A stretch of 16,060 nt of DNA, taken from the NCBI GenBank assembly GCA_964354135.1, contig CAYGZA010000135.1, forward strand, positions 1 to 16,060, written 5' to 3'. The DNA comes from CAYGZA01 sp964354135. GTDB taxonomy: Bacteria > Planctomycetota > Planctomycetia > Pirellulales > Thermoguttaceae. Position 1 is the first letter of the stretch, and every line of letters starts with the position of its first letter. A program made the position numbers and the translations under genes. The notes below the pieces were generated by a model that was not told the origin of the DNA, made no database searches, and saw only the letters and a program-made list of their open reading frames with translations. Shown here in pieces: positions 1 through 7,500 of this stretch.

Positions 1-1
1 G

Positions 2-808
2 CCCGTCGTGCAGCCGGAGCAGGACCTGATCGACATGTTCCGCCAGTACAGCGAATTGAGCGGCGGGCCTTTCCCGTACTCGCTGGAAAAGGAGTCACTT
101 TTGCAGTCCGTTTCTATACGAGTTTTCATGAAGGTTCCTGCAGAAGGGGAGCAGTGGCCAAGTGCGAAGCAGATGCAGGAGAGCACAATAGCCCTGCTGA
201 AGTCCCAGCCCGGCTTGGATTTTATCGATTCACTGCCGCCGGAAGCCAACGTGCATTATGCGGGCAAAAGCGTTTCGCGAGGCGCGGCCGACGCGCCCAT
301 CTTCTGGTACCGCCCCAAGGACAGCAAGAAGTACCGGGTCATCTACGCCGATCTCTCGGTCCGTGATGCCGACATGCCGCCTCGCGTGCCCGACGCGCAG
401 CCGGAGAAGGACCTGATCGACACGCTCCGCTACTACAGCCAGTCCAGCGGCGGGCCTTTGCCGGACTCGCTCGACATGGAGTCACTTTTGCAGTTCGTGG
501 CGAAGAAGTTTCGTCACGAGAGAGGGCAGAAGGCCAGTGCGAAGCACATGCAGGAGATTATGGAACTCACTATGAAGTTTCAGCCCGGCTCGACGTTTGT
601 AGTTTCACTGCCGCCGAAGGCCGACGCGCATTACGCGGGCAAAGGAGTCTCACTCGGAGCGGCCGACAAGCCGATCTTTTGGTACCGCCCGAAGGATGCA
701 AAGAAGTACCGGGTCATTTACGCCGATCTTTCGGTCCGTGACGCCGACACGCCGCCCAACGTGCCCAATGCGCAGCCGGTGCCAGGCCCGTCCAGCCCGA
801 AAAAATAG
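2..808 (+). CDS. Tandem-repeat protein of unknown function (5' partial)
   Basis: I do not recognise a named family. The reading frame stays open to the left window edge (codons for P-V precede the first GTG at 8), so the gene probably starts outside the window and the GTG is not necessarily its start. The visible 268 codons hold two copies of a unit of about 125-129 residues. Counted from the GTG, each copy opens with QPE(Q/K)DLID (residues 2 and 131), followed by SGGP(F/L)P, then HYAGK(S/G)VS, and closes with a very well conserved block IFWYRPKD(S/A)KKYRVIYAD ending in LSVRDAD (about residues 98-122 and 223-247). A proline-rich tail PVPGPSSPKK follows. The conserved aromatic/basic block suggests a small folded domain, with Pro-rich linkers between copies. 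No membrane segment or catalytic motif is visible. It converges on the semialdehyde dehydrogenase gene. Coding status is secure; function is open. Confidence 0.8.
   Translation, partial: PVVQPEQDLIDMFRQYSELSGGPFPYSLEKESLLQSVSIRVFMKVPAEGEQWPSAKQMQESTIALLKSQPGLDFIDSLPPEANVHYAGKSVSRGAADAPIFWYRPKDSKKYRVIYADLSVRDADMPPRVPDAQPEKDLIDTLRYYSQSSGGPLPDSLDMESLLQFVAKKFRHERGQKASAKHMQEIMELTMKFQPGSTFVVSLPPKADAHYAGKGVSLGAADKPIFWYRPKDAKKYRVIYADLSVRDADTPPNVPNAQPVPGPSSPKK
11..397 (+). repeat. Coding tandem repeat, copy 1 (visible part)
   Basis: This is the first visible copy of the repeated domain, about 129 codons. Its last third (about 300-375) is nearly identical at the DNA level to the matching part of copy 2. 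The middle is more diverged and a few codons longer, as expected for an in-gene duplication with selection on the FWYRPKD block. Confidence 0.75.
398..772 (+). repeat. Coding tandem repeat, copy 2
   Basis: This is the second copy, about 125 codons. The DNA around 680-750 matches copy 1 around 305-372 with only scattered, mostly third-position changes. The conserved ends and variable middle suggest duplication of a whole domain rather than slippage. Confidence 0.75.
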
Positions 809-890
809 TCCATCGGCAGCAGTTACCAAATGACTGCACTAGGAATCGCTGGTGGTTACGGGATCGCGGCGGCCCGGCGGGCGACGTCAG

Positions 891-950
891 AAAAGGGGTC
901 AGAACTATTTATGGCAAAATGGGCAAGTAAAAACAGTTCTGACCCCTTTT
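891..950. repeat. REP-like palindrome (possible RAYT-mobilised element)
   Basis: The left arm aaaaggggtcagaact (891-906) and right arm agttctgacccctttt (935-950) are exact reverse complements over 16 bp, enclosing a 28-base AT-rich loop. Inside the loop, ttta (908-911) and taaa (928-931) can pair further. The A-rich outer edge and the ggggtcagaa core resemble the short extragenic palindromes that accompany REP-associated tyrosine (Y1/HUH) transposases in environmental genomes; that link is from memory, and no transposase is present here. Because it lies between convergent genes, with an A-run on one side and a T-run on the other, it could also act as a bidirectional terminator, although the loop is long for that. 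Confidence 0.6.
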
Positions 951-1022
951 TCCCAGCAGGACGTAATGAGTGGCGTGCTTCCCCTCGGCACCCGGCGCAG
1001 GTTCGGCGACAGGCCGCTCGTT

Positions 1023-1181
1023 TCACCCATCCGACCGGATAGCGACGAGCGCGAGCCCCGGAATCGGCAGCCGGTTGATGCGGGAGCACTTGACCACGTT
1101 CTTGCTTCCATTGGCGAACAATCCCGATAGCGGGAAACCGAGCCGCCACGCCGCGGCCGCCCAGGCTTCCGCCAAGATCAT
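1023..1181 (-). CDS. Possible 52-codon ORF or gene remnant, unknown
   Basis: An ATG at 1181 opens a 52-residue frame (begins MILAEAWAAAAW, contains GLFANGSKNVVKC, ends LALVAIRSDG). The same frame stays open upstream to about 1292 without a start codon. About 83 percent of its codons end in G or C, which is gene-like in this window. Against it: no Shine-Dalgarno sequence is visible before the ATG, no family is recognised, and the plus strand also has an open frame across the same bases. It may be the tail of a decayed gene. Confidence 0.2.
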   Translation of the reverse strand: MILAEAWAAAAWRLGFPLSGLFANGSKNVVKCSRINRLPIPGLALVAIRSDG

Positions 1182-1320
1182 CGAGGATCTCTGGGCGAAA
1201 GGCCGCTCGGCGTGAATGGAAAACGAGGGGGGCCTTGCCGAGAACTCTGCCCCCGGTCGGCGGCAGCCGGGAAGGAACCCGGTCCCAGGCCTTCACGGCA
1301 CGCCTGCAGTAGCGCACCCG

Positions 1321-2802
1321 CTACGGCTCCGGCCAATAGCGCTCGGTGACGATCTTCAGGTCGGTGAAGAAATGGATCACGGCCTTGCCTTGCGCCTTGG
1401 TGTCGGCAAAGAGCGATGCCTTCATGCCGCCGAACGGGAGCGGCGCGACGGGCGCCGGGATCCCCACGTTGATCCCGATCATGCCCACGTTCGTTTCGAG
1501 CTTGAACCTTCGCGCGTAGTACGCGTTCTGCGTGTATATCGAGGCCCCATTGCCGTATTGGTGCTCGTTGATGATCCGGATCGCCCCGTCGAGCGAATCG
1601 GCTTTGAGGATCACCACGACGGGCCCGAAGATCTCCGTCCGGTGGATCTTCATGCCGGGCCGCACGTCGGTGAACACGGTCGGACCGAGGAAATGGCCCC
1701 GCTCGCAGCCCGGGATGCTGAGACTGCGGCCGTCCAGCGCCAGCGTCGCACCTTCCTCGATGCCCGTCTGGATCATCTCGAGGATGAACCGCTTGGCCTT
1801 GTCCGAGATCACCGGTCCCATGACCATGGGCTCGCCGGCGACCCGCGGATCGAGCGGATCGGCCGCCAGGACCTGCCTCGACGCTTCGACGAATCGCCGG
1901 CTCACGTCCCGATAGACTTCGTCCCCCACGCAAACGATGGCCGAGGACGCCATGCAGCGCTGGCCGGCACAGCCGTAACAGGAGGTGATCATGTTGCGGA
2001 TCATGTCGTCCATTTTGGCGTCGGGCATGACGACCAAGTGATTCTTGGCGCTCCCCAGCGCCTGGAAGCGTTTGTTCGTCTCGGCGCACCGGGCGGCAAC
2101 GATGCGGGCCACGCGGGACGTGCCCACGAACGAGACGCCCGCCACGTCGGGACTATCCAGCATTGCCTCGGCCACTCGCTTGTCCCCGTGTACGACGTTG
2201 AACACGCCCGGCGGAAAGCCGAGGTCGTCGACGAGCTCCGCGATCCGGGTCGTGCTCAAAGGGACCTGCTCCGACGGCTTGACCACGTACGTGTTCCCCG
2301 TGGCCAGGGCATACGGGAAGAACCAGAAGGGGACCATCAGCGGGAAGTTGAAGGGGGCGATCATCCCAAAGACGCCCAGGGGCACGCGCAGCACTTCGCC
2401 GTCGATGTCGAACGACGTGCCGATCATCTTATCCCCTTGCTGGAGCACGGACATGCCGCAGGCCACCTCGGTGTTCTCCAGCGCCCGCTTCACCTCGGCT
2501 CGCGAGTCCGGCAGGGACTTGCCGTTTTCGCGCGTGACCAGTCGAGCCAGGTCTTCCGCGTTCTCGCGGATTCGGTTGGCCAACAGCCAGAGCAGCTCGC
2601 AGCGTCGGGCAACCGGCGTGGCGCTCCAGGCGGGGAAAGCCTGCTTCGCCGCCGCGATGGCCCGCTCCGTTTCTGCGGCCGTGGAAAGGGGCACCCGCGC
2701 AATGACCTCCGCGGTGCTCGGCTGCTGGACGTCCAACAGCCCGTGATGCTCCGGGGCGACCCACCGGCCGCCTACGTAGTTCTTCAGTTCGCCGACGCTC
2801 AT
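1321..2802 (-). CDS. mmsA: CoA-acylating (methylmalonate-)semialdehyde dehydrogenase
   Basis: This is a 493-residue aldehyde dehydrogenase of the MmsA/IolA type. The family oxidises methylmalonate or malonate semialdehyde with NAD and CoA, with loss of CO2, to propionyl-CoA or acetyl-CoA in the cytoplasm. Family marks: the block DGEVLRVPLGVFGMIAPFNFP (134-154) with the oxyanion Asn152; KPSEQVP (175-181) for NAD binding; FVGTS (225-229); LGSAKN (249-254), where ordinary aldehyde dehydrogenases carry a Glu general base and the CoA-dependent group has Asn; the catalytic Cys283 in GCAGQRCMA; and EIFGP (390-394). Length is normal for the family. The ATG follows a ggtgagg site (2810-2816, 7-base spacer) that overlaps the upstream gene's stop codon, implying coupled translation. 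The partner gene makes a semialdehyde, so succinate semialdehyde or a C3/C4 relative is a possible substrate instead of the valine or inositol intermediates. Family sure; exact substrate not. Confidence 0.87.
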   Translation of the reverse strand: MSVGELKNYVGGRWVAPEHHGLLDVQQPSTAEVIARVPLSTAAETERAIAAAKQAFPAWSATPVARRCELLWLLANRIRENAEDLARLVTRENGKSLPDSRAEVKRALENTEVACGMSVLQQGDKMIGTSFDIDGEVLRVPLGVFGMIAPFNFPLMVPFWFFPYALATGNTYVVKPSEQVPLSTTRIAELVDDLGFPPGVFNVVHGDKRVAEAMLDSPDVAGVSFVGTSRVARIVAARCAETNKRFQALGSAKNHLVVMPDAKMDDMIRNMITSCYGCAGQRCMASSAIVCVGDEVYRDVSRRFVEASRQVLAADPLDPRVAGEPMVMGPVISDKAKRFILEMIQTGIEEGATLALDGRSLSIPGCERGHFLGPTVFTDVRPGMKIHRTEIFGPVVVILKADSLDGAIRIINEHQYGNGASIYTQNAYYARRFKLETNVGMIGINVGIPAPVAPLPFGGMKASLFADTKAQGKAVIHFFTDLKIVTERYWPEP

Positions 2803-2809
2803 CCGATAG

Positions 2810-2816
2810 CCTCACC
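2810..2816 (-). promoter_or_regulatory. Ribosome site overlapping upstream stop codon
   Basis: Read on the minus strand this is ggtgagg, 7 bases before the semialdehyde dehydrogenase ATG. It includes the TGA stop (2814-2812) of the transhydrogenase-type gene, so ribosomes ending on the first gene are placed to start on the second. Confidence 0.6.
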
Positions 2817-4089
2817 AAATCACAAGCGACTCCTCGAACAGTTGCGAGAGCTCTTCCCGCCCCACGGGCCGCGGAGAGAGCTTGATGACGCGATGCTGGG
2901 GCAGGGTGCCTTCCACGAGCGCGGGAATGTCGTCGCGGGTGTACCCGACCGCGCTCAAGCCGTTGGGCACGTTCAGGCGTCGCATGAACTTGACCAATTC
3001 GTCGGCGAGGATCTTGCCCGCATCGGCCGGACGGGCGCCCGAGACATCCGCACCCATGAGCTCGGCCGCGTGCAGGTGCCGCTCGGGAGATGCCGAGCCG
3101 GTGAACCGGAACGCCGCGGGCGCGTTGAGCACGACCGAGATCCCGTGAGGGATTAGCGGTTCATCCACGGCGTACCCTGGATGCCGGTAGTTGCGGGCCA
3201 TCCCGGAGACGGCGTACGACATCCCGTGCGGCAGGTGCAAGCCGGCGTTGCCGAATCCGATCCCGGCATAGCAGGCTGCCAAGAGCATCTTCGATCGGGC
3301 CTCTTCGTCTTCGGGGTCTTCCACGGCCCGGGGCAAATACCGGGCCCCGAGCCGCACCGCCTCGGCCGACCAGAGATCGCTGATCGGATTGCACCCTTGG
3401 TAGGCGGGCCGCAGGATCGGCCGCGCGGGCCGCTCTCGCCGGTGGAAGGGGATCGTGGTGTAAGACTCCAGCGCGTGAACGAACACGTCCAGCCCCGTCG
3501 ACGCCGCCACCATCGGGGGCAGGGTCTTCGTGTTCTCCGGGTCGATGAGTCCCAAGGTCGGCTTCAAGGATCGGTGGGCGATGCCGGTCTTGGCGTGCAT
3601 CCCGACCAGGTCGAAGATCACCACACCCGTGGTTTCGCTGCCCGTTCCTGCCGTGGTGGGAACGGCGACCAGCGGCTTGAGCGGGCCGGGGACGGGCTTG
3701 CCCTTGCCGATGGGGGCGTTCACGTAGTCGAGGAAGTCGGCCGGATAGGTCGAATAGAGGTTGGCCGCCTTGGCCGTATCCATCGGCGACCCTCCGCCGA
3801 CGGCCACAAATGCGTCGAACGGTCCCCCTTGGGCAAAGGCAATCGCCTCCTGCACTGAGGCATCGGTCGGCTCCACGTGAACCCGGTCGAACAACGAGAA
3901 CCGGATCCCTTCCTTCGCAAGCGACTCCAACACCGTTGCCACGGGAGGCAGCTTCGCCACATTTGCGTCCGTGACGACCATCACCCGCCTCACACCCATG
4001 TCCGCCAGATCCATTCCGATCTCTCGGGTGACGCCCACGCCGAACCGGATGCTGGAGGTCGCCATCTCGAAGGCGTATTCGTATTCCAT
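2812..4089 (-). CDS. Hydroxyacid-oxoacid transhydrogenase-type iron alcohol dehydrogenase
   Basis: This 425-residue protein closely resembles animal ADHFE1, the hydroxyacid-oxoacid transhydrogenase that converts 4-hydroxybutyrate plus 2-oxoglutarate to succinate semialdehyde plus D-2-hydroxyglutarate with a bound nicotinamide. Shared blocks start at the N-terminus (EYAFEMATSSIRFG) and include VEPTD (72-76), AVGGGSPMDTAKAANLY (96-112), FLDYVNAPIGKGKP (119-132), PTTAGTGSETTGV (144-156), RPAYQGCNPISDLW (227-240), and IGFGNAG (277-283). Likely metal ligands are Asp201, His205, His288 and His315 (GLDVFVHALESYT, LPHGMSY, LIPHGIS). The frame opens earlier (ATG at 4185), but the start at 4089 is chosen because homology begins there and tgagg (4099-4103) sits 9 bases upstream. 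It lies 9 bases before the mmsA-type gene, so the two are cotranscribed. Substrate is inferred by family only. Confidence 0.87.
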   Translation of the reverse strand: MEYEYAFEMATSSIRFGVGVTREIGMDLADMGVRRVMVVTDANVAKLPPVATVLESLAKEGIRFSLFDRVHVEPTDASVQEAIAFAQGGPFDAFVAVGGGSPMDTAKAANLYSTYPADFLDYVNAPIGKGKPVPGPLKPLVAVPTTAGTGSETTGVVIFDLVGMHAKTGIAHRSLKPTLGLIDPENTKTLPPMVAASTGLDVFVHALESYTTIPFHRRERPARPILRPAYQGCNPISDLWSAEAVRLGARYLPRAVEDPEDEEARSKMLLAACYAGIGFGNAGLHLPHGMSYAVSGMARNYRHPGYAVDEPLIPHGISVVLNAPAAFRFTGSASPERHLHAAELMGADVSGARPADAGKILADELVKFMRRLNVPNGLSAVGYTRDDIPALVEGTLPQHRVIKLSPRPVGREELSQLFEESLVIW

Positions 4090-4234
4090 GTTCCGCTGCC
4101 TCACTCTAGCGCTATCGGAAGACGAGTCGCCGTCGCGGTCCGGCAGTGCCTGCAATGCGGATGATCGCCGGCAGGCTTGCCGCACCCTCTCGGCGTCCTT
4201 ATACGTGCTATGGACCGCTCAAAGTCGAATTCCC

Positions 4235-4263
4235 AGAATACCCGGCGGCGATGGGATTCTCAA
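4235..4263 (-). promoter_or_regulatory. Possible sigma-70-type promoter for the dehydrogenase pair
   Basis: On the minus strand TTGAGA (4263-4258) and TATTCT (4240-4235) are separated by 17 bases, the standard spacing; each box is close to consensus. Transcription would start near 4228, giving a leader of about 140 bases. Planctomycete promoters are poorly defined and single matches are common, so this is only a candidate. Confidence 0.25.
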
Positions 4264-4361
4264 CCGTCCTGTTCGAAAAGCGCTTCTGTTCACACATTCA
4301 GGCCATTGTCGGTCCCCCCGGCCTGACCAGCGAGTTGTTGCCCCAGAAGACCGCCTATCGA

Positions 4362-4522
4362 CTACTTGCCGACGGACAGCCCAAGATCGCGCCGGCAACG
4401 CACCAGGAAGTCATCCAGCGTCCCGTCCAGGAACCAGAAGAGCTGCCGGGCTTGCCGGTGAGGTTGTGGGCGGTAAACCGTTGCTCCAGGGAATCGTCGT
4501 GGGCAACGAACTCGGCGCTCAC
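4362..4522 (-). pseudogene. Frameshifted coding remnant, unknown family
   Basis: Two adjoining reading frames look coding and belong together. From a GTG at 4522 the first reads VSAEFVAHDDSLEQRF and on to TAHNLTGKP. A frame change near 4439-4457 then gives RQLFWFLDGTLDDF and on to RRDLGLSVGK, ending in TAG at 4362. Nearly all codons in both pieces end in G or C (about 21 of 25 and 24 of 28), while the off-frames do not read sensibly. The span is 161 bases, not a multiple of three. An in-frame TAA stands just before the first piece, no ribosome site is visible, and I do not recognise the family. It may be a decayed gene, a real gene hit by a sequencing error, or a small gene with programmed frameshifting. 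Confidence 0.4.
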
Positions 4523-4537
4523 CCGCAGTCTTTAAAG

Positions 4538-7500
4538 CTATTCGAGCGGCTCCAGATAGCGGAGGAATTCCGCCATCGCGTGGATGTCTTCCCGGGTGAG
4601 GTGCGAGGTCCGCCCGTGCTTGTCTTGAGGATTGAACTCTGCCGAGAAGACGGCCTCGAGCGTCTTGGCCCGGCCGTGGTGCAAATAGGGCTCCGATCTT
4701 CGCAGACCCACAAGCGCGGGCGTGTCCAAGAGCGAGTGCTTCTGACTCTCGTCGGGCTGGCGCGTGCCGACGTCGTGCCGCAGGAATCGGCCCCGGGCGT
4801 CGCGCGTGCCGCTGTCGGTGTACCAGGGGGGCGGATGGCAGGTCGCGCAGCCCGTTTGCTTGCTGAAGAACAGCTCTCTCCCCCGTGCGATAAGCGGCAA
4901 GGAACCGGCCGGCGGCTTAGGGGGCTTGCGTGGCCTGAGGCTCCCGACGTAGGCGGCCAGGGCGTCCAGGTCGGGATCGATCCCGGCGTTGGAAGGCCCG
5001 AGCGGATCGCGCATCTCGTCCGGTGGAACAAACCACTGGCCGGCAAGGGTCATACGCGTAAACTGGAACGTGTCTTGGATCTCGTCGAGGCGGGCCGTGA
5101 GGTGCAGGGGGGCCGTCTCGACGCAGCCCCGCAGCGACCGCGTGTCCAACGGTCCGTCGCCAAGGTTCCATTGCCGGCCATCCTGGTCGCCCTCGGGATG
5201 GCATACGGCGCACGACATCCACTGGTCCTTCGTGATCCGCTTGTCGGTTGCCGTGCCGAACAGGTAGCGTCCCCGGGCCAGGGAGGGCGGCGTCGGATCG
5301 TGGGCGAAGCGGACACGAGCCAGGATCTGACCGGTCTTGGCATCCAGGGTCACAATCTCCTGCCCTGTGAGCGTCAGCACGAAGAGCCGCTCGCCGCCGA
5401 CGTCCAAGGCGATGCCGCCCGGCTCCAGACCAACCCGCGGCGTGTGCCAGATGGCAAAGCCGCGGGCGCGGTCGATCGCCAGCACGTCGTCGCTGCCGGC
5501 AGAAGCAAGATAGACCGCGTGCTGGTCCACGGCCACCTCTACGGGCCGGTGCGGCGGCACGACAAGCAGATCGGGCCAGAAACCGACCGTCACCCCACCG
5601 TCCCGCGGGTCGGCCACCGCGATGACGGGAAACACGGAGCGGTCGAACATCCGGCCGCCCAGGGACGTATCGGATCGGGTCTGCGGCATGTACAGGAGCC
5701 CGTCCGGGCCCAGCGTGGCCGAACGGCACTGGTTCAGTTGGCTGGGCGCGTCAAGCCGCCGCACGAGGGAGCCGTCTGAGTCGAGTACCGCGACCTCGCC
5801 GGTGCGAAAGCTCACCGCGTAGACCAGGTTCCCCTCCGCCGGCCGTGCCAGGCAGCTCGGCCGATTCATGGCGGCACTGGTCGCCTCCTGCTTGCCCGTG
5901 ACAGCGTCGAGCCGCAGCACGCGGTCGCCGTCGAAATCGGCCACCCAAAGGGCCTTGCCGTCGGCGGACGGGAGAACTGCCCACGGCTCCCCCGCCACGT
6001 CGAAACGGGCCAGTTGGGCAAGCGAGCTGCCGTCGAGCACGACGATCTGAGAGCGATCGCCGAGCGCCGCATAGACGCGCGTGCGGTCCGGAGAGAACGC
6101 CACCGAGCGGACGTGCCCGCCGGTCCGTGCAGTTGCCCGCTTCCGAAGCTCCCCGCCGCGCAGTGCGAACAGGACCACCTCGCCCGACCAGGGATGCCCT
6201 GCCAAGAGCATCTCTTGGTCGGCGTTTCGCCGGATCGACAAGAGCGAGCTATGCTCACCGCCTTCGGTTCTCCGGTCAGGGCCGGCAGGGATTGCCCGGG
6301 CGGACGCGACGCGCGCGGTGCGCGCCGCGCCGGACCGGCCGGCTTTGGCAAAGGCTTCCTCAGCGGCGATAGTGCGCGAAGCGGCGTGCCGGGGCATGGT
6401 GCGGCCCGTGGTCGTCTGCGCATGGACCTCCTCGCCTTGCAGCAGGACCATGCCCGCCCTGAGGTGCTTTCCTTCGCCGGCCCAGAAGCTGAGCGTGACC
6501 GTGTCGAACCAGGCCGGGGCGTCGTGCCAGCCCGGTCCGTGCGTGCCGATCACCGTGTCGATGTTGGGAAAGAGCCTGCTTAGGCCCTGGGGATCGTAAA
6601 CGTACTCGAACCGTCCATGGCGCGCCGTGAGGGTCTGCTCGTCCACGACCATGCCGGGCAGACTCACCAGCACGTGAACGCGCTCCGCTACGAGATCGCC
6701 CGGAAGCTGACCGCAGACGACCAAGGGCTCAGGGGGCCTCGCGCGGCTGCCCCGCGGGAGGTCGAACGCAATCGGCTGGGCATTCTGGGGAACTACGGGC
6801 ACCGGGAAGCTCGTGCGTCGGAGGCCCAGACCACCCCCACGCGGCCACCGCTCGCGTGGGACCAGCCCGGCGATCGCGCCGGCGCTCGTGTCGCCGGAGC
6901 AGACGCCCTCGGCGGCGACGGTCCAGACCCCGGGCTCGTCGGCCCTGGGCCCGGGGTGGTCGAACACGCCGCGCGGATCGGCCCGAGTGCCGAAATCGCT
7001 CGTCTTACCGGACGGCGCGGTGATCTTGCCCCGCACCTCGCCACCGATGGGCGGCCAGACCACGCCCGAGACTGCCAGGCGGTCGCCGACGTCGAGAACC
7101 GCCCCGGGACTCACCGCCCCGAAGGTCAGGAAGGCGTCGTACCGCCTGCCGCCGATTTCTACGAGTGGCCCGCTCTGCGGTGAACCGGGGATTAGACCGT
7201 CGAACGGGGGCAGCACGCGGGCCCCTCGCGGATCGTCCTCGCCGGTCACGACCAGCATCGAGGCATACCCGCCGTAATGCGTCACGCCGGAAGCAAGATC
7301 GCGCAGCACGCCGCCCCCGTAGTTCATCTTCACGTCCCCCGGCAGATCGCCCGAAGGACCGCTGCCGAACTGGTACCCATACGGGTCGTCGAAGAACCAA
7401 TACCCGACCGGCACCATGTCCTCGGAGACCTGCGACCGCACGCCCACGCCGGGCCGCCAGGAGGTGGTGTAGAAGTATCCCCACTGGTCCACGTCGCCCG

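Larger units (their letters stand above)
809..1320. other. Gap between convergent genes
   Basis: This 512-base gap separates the stop of the plus-strand repeat protein from the stop of the minus-strand semialdehyde dehydrogenase. It holds a perfect long palindrome at 891-950 (listed separately) and a weakly coding-like minus-strand frame at 1023-1292. I see no tRNA, no intact gene with a convincing ribosome site, and no T-tailed short hairpin just after the dehydrogenase stop. Confidence 0.6.
4090..4537. other. Leader region between giant gene and transhydrogenase gene
   Basis: These 448 bases separate two minus-strand genes. The part next to the giant gene (4362-4522) holds a frameshifted coding remnant. 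The part next to the transhydrogenase gene holds a possible promoter (4235-4263) and the ribosome site tgagg at 4099-4103. The size of the gap suggests that the dehydrogenase pair has its own promoter and does not depend on the large operon upstream. Confidence 0.5.

Noticed and set aside
837..872. Short resemblance to the 3' part of 16S rRNA (gaatcgct followed by a similar run)
   Set aside because: Only eight bases match exactly and the flanks do not, so it is chance similarity and not an rRNA fragment.
891..950. The palindrome as one unit of a CRISPR array
   Set aside because: There is a single inverted pair, no direct repeats at regular spacing and no cas gene in the window.
1267..1282. 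Possible terminator hairpin after the semialdehyde dehydrogenase (ccggg, six-base loop, cccgg)
   Set aside because: The stem is only 5 bp and no T-run follows on the minus strand; such short GC hairpins are common at this base composition.
1216..3156. A 646-codon plus-strand open frame
   Set aside because: It is antisense to the two dehydrogenase genes, whose catalytic residues and family length are clear; the plus frame has a composition typical of a shadow frame.
3971..5779. A 602-codon plus-strand open frame across the leader region and the di-haem end of the giant gene
   Set aside because: It is antisense to both haem motifs and to the start of the transhydrogenase gene, and shows no recognisable domain.
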